A stretch of 64,000 bases of DNA from Moesziomyces globuligerus (Eukaryota; Basidiomycota; Ustilaginomycetes; Ustilaginales; Ustilaginaceae): assembly GCA_030849465.1 (NCBI GenBank), contig JARVLF010000006.1, positions 806,001-870,000 of the forward strand, given 5' to 3'. Position numbers and translations under genes: made by a program. Positions 1 to 9,945 of this stretch are shown here, piece by piece. The stretch's first letter is position 1, and each line of letters opens with the position of its first letter. Below the pieces are notes generated by a model. That model was not told where the DNA came from and did no database searches. It saw only the letters and a list, made by a program, of their open reading frames with translations.

Positions 1-90
1 CGCTCCCACTCATCCACTCACTCGCTCAATCGCTCACTCTCTCTCACGCTTCGCCCTCGGCTCGGCTCTTTTTTCGCATTTGCACATCGC

Positions 91-122
91 CAGCTACAGC
101 CAGCTACAGCCAGCTACAGCCA
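91..122. repeat. 10-bp minisatellite in the leader of the CBS gene
   Basis: Three exact head-to-tail copies of CAGCTACAGC occupy 91-120, followed by a partial fourth. The rest of 1-319 is a C/T-rich run with CACTC/CGCTC repeats, typical of a fungal promoter or 5' leader. I see no gene in 1-319 apart from this. Confidence 0.9.
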
Positions 123-319
123 CGCACACTTGTTTCGCTATCGGCGCCTCGCTCGCTCATCCCGCTCGACTGCCATCGTCTCTAGCAGCGACCCCTCCAC
201 CATCGCTTGTCGGCTCGCCGTGGATGTCGCGCATCCCCCTCCCCGTCCGCCCCGAGGATTCGTCTCCGAGCCCGCTCCAAACTTCCACCAACCTGCCCCG
301 CTCCACCTCGACCTCCAAC

Positions 320-2528
320 ATGAGCTCCACCGGCAGCTTCCGCGACGCCACCGACACTCGAAAGAGGCAGTCCAAGCGAGATGAAGTACGTTTGCTCGAG
401 CCCGAGTCTTTCCGCATGCTGTTCCCGTGTTCGTGCTGACACTGGCTCTTCTTCCGCCATGCAGGCTATCCGCAAGAAGATCGAGGGCGAACTCCAGCGC
501 AAGTCGGGCAAGCCCGCGACTCCGATCGCATCGCGCCGTTCCAAGCGCACCGCCCGCCCGCCCGCCGCTGCTGCCGGTACCGTCTCGGCGCTGCGTCCGC
601 TGCCCGCCCTCACGGTGCCGCAGTCGATCAGCGTCGCCGATGCGAGTCAGCTGTGCGCCGCCAAGCGCACCGACTGCGTCCTCGTCGTCGACGAGGACGA
701 GCATCTGGCCGGCATCTTCACCGCCAAGGACCTCGCCTTCCGCGTCGTCTCGGCCGGCCTCGATGCGCGCAACACGCCCGTCTCGGCCATCATGACGCGC
801 TCGCCCATGGTCACGCGCGACACCACCTCGGCCACCGAGGCGCTCAACACCATGGTCACGCGCGGCTTCCGCCACCTCCCCGTCTGCAACGAGGACGGCG
901 ACGTCGTCGGCCTGCTCGACATCGCAAAGGTGTTTTACGAGGCGCTCGAGAAGCTCGAGCGCGCGCACGGCTCCTCGCAGAAGCTCTACAACGCGCTCGA
1001 GGGCGTCCAGAGCGAGTGGGGCGGCTCCGCCGGGCCGCAGCAGGCTATGCTCCAGTACATCGAGGCGCTCCGCCAGAAGATGAGCATCCCCGACCTCTCG
1101 TCGATCCTCGACTCGCGCACGCTCCCCTGCTGCGTCGGCGTCCGCACCACCGTCCGCGAGGCCGCGCGCCTCATGAAGGAACACCACACCACCGCCGTCT
1201 GCGTCATGGAGTCCACCGGCACCGGACCCGGCACCGGCCAGATCGGCGGCGGCGGCGCCGTGTCGGGCAAGATCGCCGGCATCTTTACCTCGAAGGATGT
1301 GGTGCTGCGTGTCATCGCTGCGGGGCTGGATCCCAAGACGTGCTCCGTGGTGCGCGTCATGACGCCGCATCCCGACACGGCGCCGCCCTCGCTCACCATC
1401 CAGGAGGCGCTGCGCAAGATGCACGACGGGCGCTACCTCAACCTGCCCGTGGTGGACGTGGACAGCCGTCTGGTGGGCATCGTCGACGTGCTCAAGCTCA
1501 CCTATGCGACGCTGGAGCAGATCAACAGCATGAACGACGAGCAGGCGGGCGCCGACGGCAGCGCCGCCGCCGGCGGCCCCATGTGGAACCGGTTCTGGAA
1601 CTCGTTTGGCCAGTCCAACTCGATCGCCGGCGACGACGAGTCGGCGGTCTCGGGCAGCATGCGCCACTCGGAGAGCCAGTTCGAGCCGCCGACGCCCAGT
1701 AAGCTCGGCGCGGGCATGGCCGACATCTCGTCGGACCTGCATCCCAACGATTCGGCGAGCGCCGTGGGGCATGCGCTCAACGCCGACGACGGCGCGAGCG
1801 CCGTCGGTCTGCCGTCGTCGGCGGCGGCCATCGAGGCGGACGATGGCACGTATCTGTTCAAGTTTGTCACGCCCTCGGGTAGGACGCATCGGTTCCAGGC
1901 GAGGTACGATAGCTACGAGACGATCCGCGAGATTGTGTGCATCAAGCTCGGTGGCGATCCGTTCTTCGAGCCCGTTTCCGCGCCCGTCGTGGCCGAGGGT
2001 GGCGAGGCGAATGGTGAGGCTCAGTCGGCGGCCAACGGCGTGGCAGAGGTGCCGGATCCGAACGATTTCCAGCTCGCGTACACCGACGATGAGGAGGATG
2101 TGGTGCTCATCACTGCGGACGGCGATGTGCAGGATGCGGTCAAGGTCGCTCGCAAGCAAGGTCGCGATCGCGTCGTCCTGCTGCTGCAGGGTGGTCGTGG
2201 TTGGGATGAGGCGGTGGCCCGCGCTAGTGCAGCTACGCCTGCTACCGTGGCGGTTCAGACGGCTAGGAAGCGCCAACAGGCTCGTGAGAACGCAGAGGCT
2301 CAGCTCCAGAGCGTCGCCGAAGAGGAGGAGAAGGAGTCGGCAGAACAGGCCGACGAAGAACACAAGGCTTCGTCCCGCAAGCTCCCAAAGCGCAACCAGG
2401 CCGCTGGCGAAGAGCTACTCTTCGGCGTCCTCCCCAAGGACCTCGCGCTTCCAGCCGCCATCGGATTCCTCGGCGTCGCCGTCCTCGCCGCCGTCGCCAT
2501 CACAAAGAGCGGCTCCAACGCACATTAA
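320..2528 (+). CDS. CBS-domain and PB1-domain membrane protein (Mug70-like)
   Basis: The gene has two exons, 320-385 and 465-2528. The intron 386-464 has a GTACGT donor, a CTGAC branch-like site near 435 and a CAG acceptor, and the phase is preserved. The predicted protein has 709 residues. Two pairs of CBS domains are visible at about residues 70-185 and 245-395, recognised by repeated patterns such as GIFTAKDLAFRVVSAGLD and GIFTSKDVVLRVIAAGLD. A PB1-like domain (about 490-600, ending in DVQDAVKVARKQGRDRVVLLL) follows, and a hydrophobic C-terminal segment suggests a tail anchor. CBS pairs usually bind adenine nucleotides and PB1 mediates heterodimerisation. This CBS-PB1 architecture is known in fungi, for example S. 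pombe Mug70, whose role is poorly defined. The start at 320 was chosen because the first exon gives an ATG and a good donor. The gene is tail-to-tail with the next one, 160 bp away. Confidence 0.88.
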
Positions 2529-2688
2529 TCCCTCCCCCTTTTGCTCCATGCGCTCAACAGAACTCTTGACTTCGCGTTCGTACGTCTCTGATCCACAATT
2601 TCTCGCAGGCGGCGTGTGGGATGTCGCAAGACTGGTAAAAGGGCGTGTGAGAGACGCGCGCGGGTATGATGGCTAGCGGCATAGAAGA

Positions 2689-5463
2689 TCAGGAGGAGAG
2701 GGGTTTGCCTTCTACGGGCGGGAGGGGGCCGTGGAGGAGGGCGGCGTGGGAGAAGAGCCAGTCCCAGAGCGAGTTGTTGGGGCCTTCGTTGACGGGTACG
2801 GGCGAGGGTTCCTGCCACGGCCGGAGGCTGTGTCTGTAGGGACGGTTCGGACGAGCGTACAGCGGCGGGTCTGGTGGTAGCCACGCCGAGTCGTACATCG
2901 GATCGAGTGGGTCGATTGTTACGTCGCCCCAGGCATTTGCAAAGGCAGGGATGAACGATTCGTCGGGCGTAACGTCCCATACACCCACCTTGTGCGCTGC
3001 GCCGTGCGGTTCAATAGGCACCGCGATACCCACTTGCCGCTGAACCTGAGCTGCCGAATCCACCTCGAGGTTCTGCTCCACAATCCGACGCGTCAGCACA
3101 GCAAGATCGAGCTGCCGACGCCCGTCGCGTGCCGATTGCCACAACGCCTGCTCTTCGGCGAGAAGCATCTCGATGATCCGACTGCCGCGATCCGAACCCG
3201 GCGTCTCGCGCATCGTCGTCAGCGCCATCTGCACCTTGACCCTCCTCGTCTCGCGCGCCTCTGCATCCAACCCCGCATCCACCAGCAGCGAAATGGCCAG
3301 CGTCAACGTAGCGCCAAACAGATGCAGGAAGTTGACCCAGAATCCATCGATCACGGGACACACGCTACGCAGCAGCGTCTGCGTCGACACAATCTGCTCG
3401 GCCAACAGCCTACACGTCGCCCTCTCGCTATACGACGCCAGACTCTTGCGATTGAGCTTGAGCAGCACATCAAACGTCTGCTGATGCAGCAAGCACCGCT
3501 GCACGACGAGGATGTTGGGCTGCATCGCGCGGCTCTCGAGCGCGTAGAACGGCGGCAGCTCGGCGAGGAAGCGCTCGAGCTTGGCGTGCAGCAGCTTGCG
3601 ATTGGTGGGCGAGACGACGTCGTACGTGCCGCCGAGCAGGCTCTGCTCGTTGCGCAGCTCAATGTGCTCGCGGATGATGTTGGCGAGGCCGATCTGGCAG
3701 AGCGTATAGCTCATCTCGGCGTGCTGCTCGAGCGGCAGCTCGTCGGTGGTGCCCTGGTCGAGGCGCGCATCGGTGGTGTGCAGCGGCGGCCGCGTGGTCA
3801 TCTGGGACGGATGGATGGTGTAGGCGCCCTCGCGCTGCGCCGAGCACCAGTCCTTGACGACGAGATACCACCAGATGCGCACGCCCGTTTCGAGGCGCAC
3901 AATGTCCTCGTCCGGATTGGCCGCCGAGGGCAGCGCGCGGCCGAGGCGGTGCAGACCCATGTCGAGCGCCGTCTGGATGGCGATGCGCAGCAGCATGCGG
4001 AGGTATCCGGGCGAGTCGCGTCCATCTACGATCATGAGGAGCGCGGTCTGGATGGCGTTGAGCGAGCCGAGGCTAAAGGTGCGGTCGGCGGCGAGCGCGC
4101 GCTTTGCGAGCGCGAGCCACTGCGCCGAGACGTCGTCGCCGCGGTTCTTGAGCGCGTTGATGGCGATGAACTCGGGCGAGGCGTCTGAGAGGAAGACGCT
4201 GGGCTTCCAGGGATAGAAGCGCATGCCGAGACGGAGGATCATGAGGAAGCGCGCGAGGTCGTACATGCCGTGGGGCGAGGTGAGCGACTCCTCGACGGAT
4301 GCGCGCATGAAGAAGTCGACGCCGCGCTGGAAGCTGGGCATGTGCACGATGCGGCCGACAAAGTGGTGGCAGCGCGTGTTGAAGGTGGCGATGAGCGTGT
4401 CGACGATGTGCTTGGCGGGGACGATTCGTTTTGCGAGCATGAGGATCTCGATGCGCTCGTTGAGCGCGGTGGGCGGCGCATAGTAGGCGTTGGGGGCGTC
4501 GGCGGCGATCTGGGTGGGGAGGAGGTTGTTGATTTGCTTGGACATGGCCTTGCCGTGGCCGGGCTCCGAGATGCGCGGGTCGGAGGCGGCGAGCTTTTCG
4601 AGCGTGGCGAGCGAGTGCTCGGTGTCTCCGGGGAGCTGATCGTCGTCCGAGTCGAACGAGGCGACGGTGGGGCTGGCGTTGTTGCGCGAGTGGCTGTAGT
4701 CGAGGTCGGAGGGAGCCGAGGTCTGGGAGCCGCGCGAGTTCGTGCCGAGCAGGTGGGAGGGAAGCGAGCGTTTGTCCGAGCGCAGCTGACTCGAGGAGGA
4801 CGAGGGTGGGCGGGGCGATGAGCTGCGACGGCTCTGGTGCGCAAGCATGCCCTCGAGCTCCTTGACGCGCCTGCGCAATGAGGCGATCTCGTCTTCGGGG
4901 CCCGAGGAGGAAGTGGTGGGAGCGAGTTTGGGCCGCTTCCTTCCTCTTGGGATCCTTGAATCCTTGCGGCAATCATCGTGGACGCCCTTTGCGATGCACT
5001 GGTTGCAGGGAAGGTTTGTGTCGCACTTGAGCTTCTTCTGGCGGCATCGGGAACACGAAGGAGTGAAGCGATTGATGTTGGCGAGCTGGTGTTGCTGGTC
5101 AGGGACGAGCTGGTGCATGGGTCGCTGCACCGACGGCGGCAGAACGGACGAGGCTGGCTGCGACGCTAGCGATGTCTGAGGTGGATGTGTTGCATGTGTT
5201 GGATGCGTCGGATAGGATGCATGATGCGGAGCGTCGATGGCCGCAGGCAAGCGGCTCGGCATTTTGCTATAGGTGCGGTCGTGATCATAGTCGTTGTGCT
5301 GGTGTTGGGAATGGAGCGGGCCGTGCTGTGATGCAGGGGCGCTGTATTGAGCTCGATGGTGATGATCGTAGTACGGCTGAAGCTGTGGAGATGCAGGCCG
5401 CATGGACGATGGATGCGGTTGCGGCCTGTGATGGGCGGAAGGACCGGCTTGTTGGGCGGACAT
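2689..5463 (-). CDS. Zn2Cys6 fungal-specific transcription factor
   Basis: This is a 924-residue open frame without visible introns, starting at an ATG. The N-terminal 130 residues are low complexity (His, Gln, Pro, Ser). A Zn2Cys6 binuclear cluster follows, with cysteines at 137, 140, 147, 153, 156 and 165 (C-X2-C-X6-C-X5-C-X2-C-X8-C), then a basic stretch (PRGRKRPK) and a short heptad-like segment at about 191-208 that could dimerise. Residues about 340-640 look like the fungal-specific transcription factor homology domain, including the run ETGVRIWWYLVVKDW. It should act in the nucleus as a DNA-binding regulator. The target pathway cannot be inferred from the neighbours. An additional upstream 5' exon cannot be excluded. 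Confidence 0.9.
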   Translation of the reverse strand: MSAQQAGPSAHHRPQPHPSSMRPASPQLQPYYDHHHRAQYSAPASQHGPLHSQHQHNDYDHDRTYSKMPSRLPAAIDAPHHASYPTHPTHATHPPQTSLASQPASSVLPPSVQRPMHQLVPDQQHQLANINRFTPSCSRCRQKKLKCDTNLPCNQCIAKGVHDDCRKDSRIPRGRKRPKLAPTTSSSGPEDEIASLRRRVKELEGMLAHQSRRSSSPRPPSSSSSQLRSDKRSLPSHLLGTNSRGSQTSAPSDLDYSHSRNNASPTVASFDSDDDQLPGDTEHSLATLEKLAASDPRISEPGHGKAMSKQINNLLPTQIAADAPNAYYAPPTALNERIEILMLAKRIVPAKHIVDTLIATFNTRCHHFVGRIVHMPSFQRGVDFFMRASVEESLTSPHGMYDLARFLMILRLGMRFYPWKPSVFLSDASPEFIAINALKNRGDDVSAQWLALAKRALAADRTFSLGSLNAIQTALLMIVDGRDSPGYLRMLLRIAIQTALDMGLHRLGRALPSAANPDEDIVRLETGVRIWWYLVVKDWCSAQREGAYTIHPSQMTTRPPLHTTDARLDQGTTDELPLEQHAEMSYTLCQIGLANIIREHIELRNEQSLLGGTYDVVSPTNRKLLHAKLERFLAELPPFYALESRAMQPNILVVQRCLLHQQTFDVLLKLNRKSLASYSERATCRLLAEQIVSTQTLLRSVCPVIDGFWVNFLHLFGATLTLAISLLVDAGLDAEARETRRVKVQMALTTMRETPGSDRGSRIIEMLLAEEQALWQSARDGRRQLDLAVLTRRIVEQNLEVDSAAQVQRQVGIAVPIEPHGAAHKVGVWDVTPDESFIPAFANAWGDVTIDPLDPMYDSAWLPPDPPLYARPNRPYRHSLRPWQEPSPVPVNEGPNNSLWDWLFSHAALLHGPLPPVEGKPLSS

Positions 5464-6512
5464 GTGGCTATGCTGAGCTGCGCATGGGAGGCGAGTGCCG
5501 GCAGAATGGCTTTCGGGATGCAGGGGCCTCTAGTCGTTGGTGACCGATCCCGATTTCGTGTATGATGTTGGGGTGTGATTGCGGGACAAGATGCGAGGAC
5601 GAAGGGACGGGAGCTAGATGTGGTCAAGCATGAAGGCGTTGCTTGACATCGAACGGGTCGAATGGCTCGTGACTGTGAACGAGGGCGAGGTGACGAGGAG
5701 CGGTTCGGCGGCTGCACGGCGGGCTTAAGGCGGAACCGCAGCTCCGTCGTGGAAATGTGAATAAGGCTGCTATGAGCTGCACGATCGGGATGCATCCGAG
5801 GCGGCTCTGGCTCTGCATACAGCTAGTCTGGGAATCAGCTGCCCACCCGTGCTGAGCTTTCTTTTTGTTCGCTCGGCATGCTGCTGCTCATCGGCACTAC
5901 GGGAGCCGGCAGCGAGAGAGAGAGCGCGGCCAGAGCGTGCAACGTGACGGAGCGGCTCTCCCGCCTGGGCGCCGCCTGGGCGCCGCCTGGGCGGCTGGGC
6001 GATTCGGACCCTAGCCGGCCCTCAGGCACACGCGCCTGCGGGGATAAACTGCGATTTTGCGTGCAAAACTTGCATTGCCATCGCGGCAGACATCTGAGAC
6101 ATGGCCTCTGCATCCGAGCACCTCGCCCCGCCCAGCTTCTTCGGCGCACCGAGACGGAGCCGAGTTTGTTAGATCCTGCTCTCTCGACGCGCAAACTCGC
6201 CCGCCGTCCGCGCGCGCTTCGGTATCGATCGTGAATCCACGGTCAAGCGATGGCCAGGCGTGCTAGAAAGCATGCTTCCACCAGCAGCTGCATGCATATC
6301 CGGTGCACTAGTGCGCATGCGCTCGGTTCGGACGAGGTTCAGCAGTGTCTCAACTACGATTTCGCACTTGAACTCAGCGCTCCCTCTTGGCCCTCGCTCC
6401 TCCGCTCTCAATCCACATCCTCGCTCTAACGATCTCAACTGACGGTAGGTCTGATTTCCAGCGTGAACGCCAATGCGGCGCGTAGAGCTGCATTCGAGCG
6501 CTGGGTTGCGAG
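5464..6512. other. intergenic, promoter side of the Zn2Cys6 gene
   Basis: No convincing gene is seen. It contains the 5' region of the Zn2Cys6 gene and the 3' flank of the next membrane-protein gene. A GC-rich minisatellite of 11-bp units (CCGCCTGGGCG) is present in three copies at 5961-5993. Short ORFs on both strands have no recognisable motifs. Confidence 0.6.
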
Positions 6513-8252
6513 TTACGTGTGGCTGGCGACGCCGCCAATGTCCTTGTGGACCAGACGTTCCTGGAGGTCTCTGAGCGCGCCCGTGCTAGCGCCGGCGACG
6601 AGACCGAGCTGGAAGACGCGCAGCGCCGCCGGTCTCGGCAGCCTGTAGAGCGTGGTAGCCGTCGCAGCGGTCACGACGCCTGCGAGCGCACCGTCGGTCC
6701 AATGTCCGACGATCTTTGTGCGTCTTGCTTCGTCCGTGGGGGGTGGTGATGCGATCTGGGCCTGGACCCAGGCGCGCGTGAGCTCGGCGACGCGTTCGGC
6801 GAGACAGAACCCCGTCGTCCACACTCCCAACCTCACGCCCTGCTTCAAGCCTCCCTTGGCAGCGCCCAGCATGACGCGGTAGTTCTTGGTCTTCGAGTAG
6901 AAGTACCACCCCTGCACCGTGTCCGGCAGCCGGTGAGCGTTTTCGGCCATAAACACCAACCCAGCCCGCTTGCCTGCGCTCAACACCCCCGAAACCAACC
7001 CAAGTGCAAACCCCGTCGTGGGAAGTACGGGAGAGATCGCCAGAACCGACCGCAGAACCGACGGTCCAGCTTCGGCGTCTTCCAGAGGCGAGTGCACGGT
7101 GTAGGTTCGCGAGGTCGATCGGGAGACCGAATCGTTCGTGCCGGAAGAGACCCCGGCGAAGCGTCGCTGCACTTCAAAGTCGCGTTCGGCATCGAGCTGC
7201 GTCTTGAGCGTACGCACCCACTCGTCGAAACTCGCCGCCCGACTCAGATCCGTCAGCGCCTCATCCACCGACTTGGGCACCACCACCTCCCCCTCCACCG
7301 CAGAGTCGGGCAGATCGGCATCGCGCGCTACACGCATATGTGGCGCCACGCCCTGCAGCGAAGCTTCGCCGCTCTGTCGACTCGGAACGATGCGCGTCAT
7401 GGCGACTACAAACTCGTCCATCGTCTCGACGCCCAGCGTGCGCTTCGCCACCTCGACGCCCGCCAGCGTGCCCAGCGTCACCAGCGAAGTCGCGATGAAA
7501 AACGCTTTGAGCGAAAGCCCCACGGGCGACTGGAAGAAACCTGTCGCACCCATGTCGCGACTCGCTTCTTCTTCCAGCGCCGCCATCCGTCGCTGCTCCT
7601 CCGCAGGCACGGGCGACGAGAGCCCGAGAAAGTCGAGCGTCGAATCCATCTCGCTGTAGTCGATCTTGGTCTCGCCCGTATGCGCCAGCGCCGCAGCCCC
7701 CGTCGTCGCACCGCCACCTTGCTCCACGACACTTCTCTGTGGCTGGACGTGAGGCTTTTGGTCAGCTCGAGGTGCGGATCTGCGCCGCAGGACGCTGGGG
7801 AGTGCGCCCGTGTCGTCGTCGAACACCGAGGTGGGTGCATTCGTCCCCGATCGCTGCGCAGGGTCAAGGATCGCGGCGTTCATTTTTCGGAATAGCGGAA
7901 GCGCGCCTGGCTGTTCGACACCGTCGGGTGCGTCGTGCGTGCTCGAGCTCGGCGTGGTCCCTGCGGAGGGCGGTGTGGGTTGCGGTTGAGCGCGTTGCAG
8001 TGCTGCAGGTGCGCGCGCGGAGGACTCGGCAGCGGGCACCGATACGGCCTGGGCGAGCTCCTGCGCCTCTTTGAGCGCCTGCATGCGCGCCTTGCGCAGG
8101 CCGTAGATCGTGGCTCCCGTGAGGCCGACGACGAAAGCGCCGCCCGAGAGCGTAGCGATGAAGGTCTTTTTGTCCGGCAGCTGCACCCGGTAGCTGGTCG
8201 ATGCCTCGGACGACGCACCCGCGCTCGCCTGATCCGTTCGCAACGTCGCCAT
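6513..8252 (-). CDS. predicted mitochondrial multi-pass membrane protein, TMEM242-like plus Tim17/TIMMDC1-like regions
   Basis: The protein is 579 residues if translated from the ATG at 8252; the frame is open further upstream, but without an upstream ATG of comparable quality. The N-terminal region has one hydrophobic helix (about 31-50) followed by RKARMQALKEAQELAQ. After a disordered Pro/Ser/Gln-rich linker, a second helix at about 247-266 continues into GVEVAKRTLGVETMDEF, resembling TMEM242-type proteins. The C-terminal third (about 400-565) has four hydrophobic stretches rich in Gly and Ala, with MLGAAKGGLKQGVRLG and DGALAGVVTAAT, resembling the Tim17/22/23 fold and in particular TIMMDC1. 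Both animal families are linked to respiratory complex assembly. The assignment is by eye and the protein could simply be an orphan mitochondrial inner-membrane protein. It lies one gene away from NDUFS3. Confidence 0.6.
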   Translation of the reverse strand: MATLRTDQASAGASSEASTSYRVQLPDKKTFIATLSGGAFVVGLTGATIYGLRKARMQALKEAQELAQAVSVPAAESSARAPAALQRAQPQPTPPSAGTTPSSSTHDAPDGVEQPGALPLFRKMNAAILDPAQRSGTNAPTSVFDDDTGALPSVLRRRSAPRADQKPHVQPQRSVVEQGGGATTGAAALAHTGETKIDYSEMDSTLDFLGLSSPVPAEEQRRMAALEEEASRDMGATGFFQSPVGLSLKAFFIATSLVTLGTLAGVEVAKRTLGVETMDEFVVAMTRIVPSRQSGEASLQGVAPHMRVARDADLPDSAVEGEVVVPKSVDEALTDLSRAASFDEWVRTLKTQLDAERDFEVQRRFAGVSSGTNDSVSRSTSRTYTVHSPLEDAEAGPSVLRSVLAISPVLPTTGFALGLVSGVLSAGKRAGLVFMAENAHRLPDTVQGWYFYSKTKNYRVMLGAAKGGLKQGVRLGVWTTGFCLAERVAELTRAWVQAQIASPPPTDEARRTKIVGHWTDGALAGVVTAATATTLYRLPRPAALRVFQLGLVAGASTGALRDLQERLVHKDIGGVASHT

Positions 8253-8613
8253 GCTGCCCAGTTCGGTATCAAGCAAGTGCGACCTGGTGGTAGCAAAGGT
8301 GATGAGCAAGGTTCGAGCCAACTCAGTCCAGCTCAGTGTAGCGCTTTGTCCGAATTCCGCCCCACCTTTTTCCGCCGCTGCTATTTTTTTTCGGAACGCG
8401 GGACAGCCCCCATCATTCACCTCCAGCCGCTTCTTTCACCTTTACTCGAGACTCTGCGCTCGGACGGACGAGGGCTGGTGCATGAAGGTATCCACGATTG
8501 GTGTGCAAGGTACAAGTACAGTTATGCGGGTCAAACATCTAAGTCACGCCGCGCATGCAAGCAAAGCGCAAAACATGCGCAGAGATCGGCGGCCAACGCC
8601 GAGCGCAACACGC
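8253..8613. other. intergenic, 5' region of the multi-pass membrane protein gene
   Basis: This 361-bp gap between two minus-strand genes holds the leader of the membrane-protein gene and the 3' flank of BCAS2/SPF27. A T-rich run occurs near 8383-8391. Nothing else is recognisable. Confidence 0.5.
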
Positions 8614-9438
8614 TCAATCGAGCTGGGCGAGCTGCGCTTCGAGCTTGCGCTTCTTGGTCTGCAGGGCGTGGATCTCGGAGCGCGTGGTGATGTTGGCGAC
8701 CTCGAGCTGGAGGCCGCGCGAGATGAGCTCGGTCCAGGTGCTGTCCAAGCTGGTGAGCCTCTTGCCTGCTTCGGTGTGGTCCTTCTGGCGCAGGCGGTTG
8801 GTCTCGTTGGTCTCGGCCTTGACTGCATCTGCCTGCTCGTTGAGCAGCCGGATCGAGTGTTCCTGCTGGAAGTTGGCCAGACGCCACGCGTTGCTGCCGT
8901 AGCGTTTGAGCAGTTCGATGTTCTTGAGCCGCACGTCCATGTGGCCGAGCTGGGCATGCGCGTTGTCGAGCGCCTTCTGCCAGTCCTCCACCGATGCATC
9001 CTCACCTGCTTCTGGAGAGGGCAGCGTGTAGCGATGCGTGTCGAGCGTGTGCGCGGAGGGCTCGCCCGAGCCGATGCGGTCGAGCTCAGCACGCAGGTCC
9101 GGTCGAGTGCTGAAGGGCACGTAGGCCGGCGGCAGACGCGACGAGCTGGCCGCATCTATCGGCGACATTGTCGACTGCTCCTCGGCTATCAGTGCGTCGA
9201 CCTTGGCGCGCAATCCGGGCTGCAGCTCCAAGTCCCGATCGAAGTAGGGAAGCGCATCCGTCGCCGCGAGCTCCACCGCATGGTATGAGAACGGATCCCG
9301 TACGGAGTCGGACGATGAGGAAGCGGCTGCAGAGTCGACATCAGTATGTCCGTTGGATGGTGCCGCTGTGGATGTGGTGGATTCGGCCGCTTCGGAAACA
9401 TGCGAGCCGTTCGAGGTGCGCCGTCTTGTCCCCGCCAT
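8614..9438 (-). CDS. BCAS2: pre-mRNA-splicing factor BCAS2/SPF27 (Cwf7)
   Basis: The predicted protein has 274 residues from the ATG at 9438 (MAGTRRR); human BCAS2 is slightly shorter. Family hallmarks are the N-terminal DALPYFDRDLE segment, the central AQLGHMDVRLKNIELLKRYG followed by NAWRL, and a long C-terminal coiled coil ending in RSEIHALQTKKRKLEAQLAQLD-type heptads. BCAS2/SPF27 is a core subunit of the Prp19/NineTeen complex, which stabilises the catalytically active spliceosome in the nucleus. The N-terminal 60 residues are a Ser/Thr-rich extension typical of smut proteins. It is divergently arranged with NDUFS3 over a 507-bp promoter region. The frame extends upstream of 9438 but only through non-ATG codons and leader-like sequence. 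Confidence 0.9.
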   Translation of the reverse strand: MAGTRRRTSNGSHVSEAAESTTSTAAPSNGHTDVDSAAASSSSDSVRDPFSYHAVELAATDALPYFDRDLELQPGLRAKVDALIAEEQSTMSPIDAASSSRLPPAYVPFSTRPDLRAELDRIGSGEPSAHTLDTHRYTLPSPEAGEDASVEDWQKALDNAHAQLGHMDVRLKNIELLKRYGSNAWRLANFQQEHSIRLLNEQADAVKAETNETNRLRQKDHTEAGKRLTSLDSTWTELISRGLQLEVANITTRSEIHALQTKKRKLEAQLAQLD

Positions 9439-9945
9439 GACGTCCTTGGTAACTACCGACTCGAGGATCCCGAGCCGAACCTTACCTGAATTCGTGGATT
9501 CAGGTTCCTCCTCTTGCCTGAAAGCGCTTGGAGATAGGATGTAGACCAGGATCGAGCGGGATCGAGCAGACGAGCGTTTCTGCGTAGTCGGGCAATGATG
9601 GACACAGTGGTGGTTGCGGCGGAGTGCACATATGGAGGTTCTTGTTTGTTGAACCTTGCCCGCGATCCGAGGTTTTCGGGAGGAGCTTGTTAGGTCGAAG
9701 TGAATCGTCCCCGAATCCGAAAAAGAGAAATGTTCGGAGCCGATGCGGCTCGCGAAGGTTGGGTCGATCGCAGTGCAGCAGTGTGTGAGCGGCAGTGGCG
9801 AGCAGTGGCACTGGGCGCCCAATTTGTCATCCGCCCCCGCCGAGCCGGACATCCAGCTCGACGTTGTCGACCCTCTCATCACCACCACACATCTGCTACA
9901 CCTCCTCCCCCGTTACGGTCCACGAACTGGAAAGGTGTCAACAAC
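9439..9945. promoter_or_regulatory. divergent promoter region between BCAS2 and NDUFS3
   Basis: This 507-bp gap separates two divergent start codons. It carries the leaders of both genes and C/T-rich stretches near the NDUFS3 start. No TATA box or known operator stands out. Confidence 0.5.

Noticed and set aside
138..2363. 741-codon minus-strand ORF opposite the CBS/PB1 gene
   Set aside because: It is Arg/Asp/His rich and lies antisense to clear CBS domains. High GC at third positions removes stops from the opposite strand.
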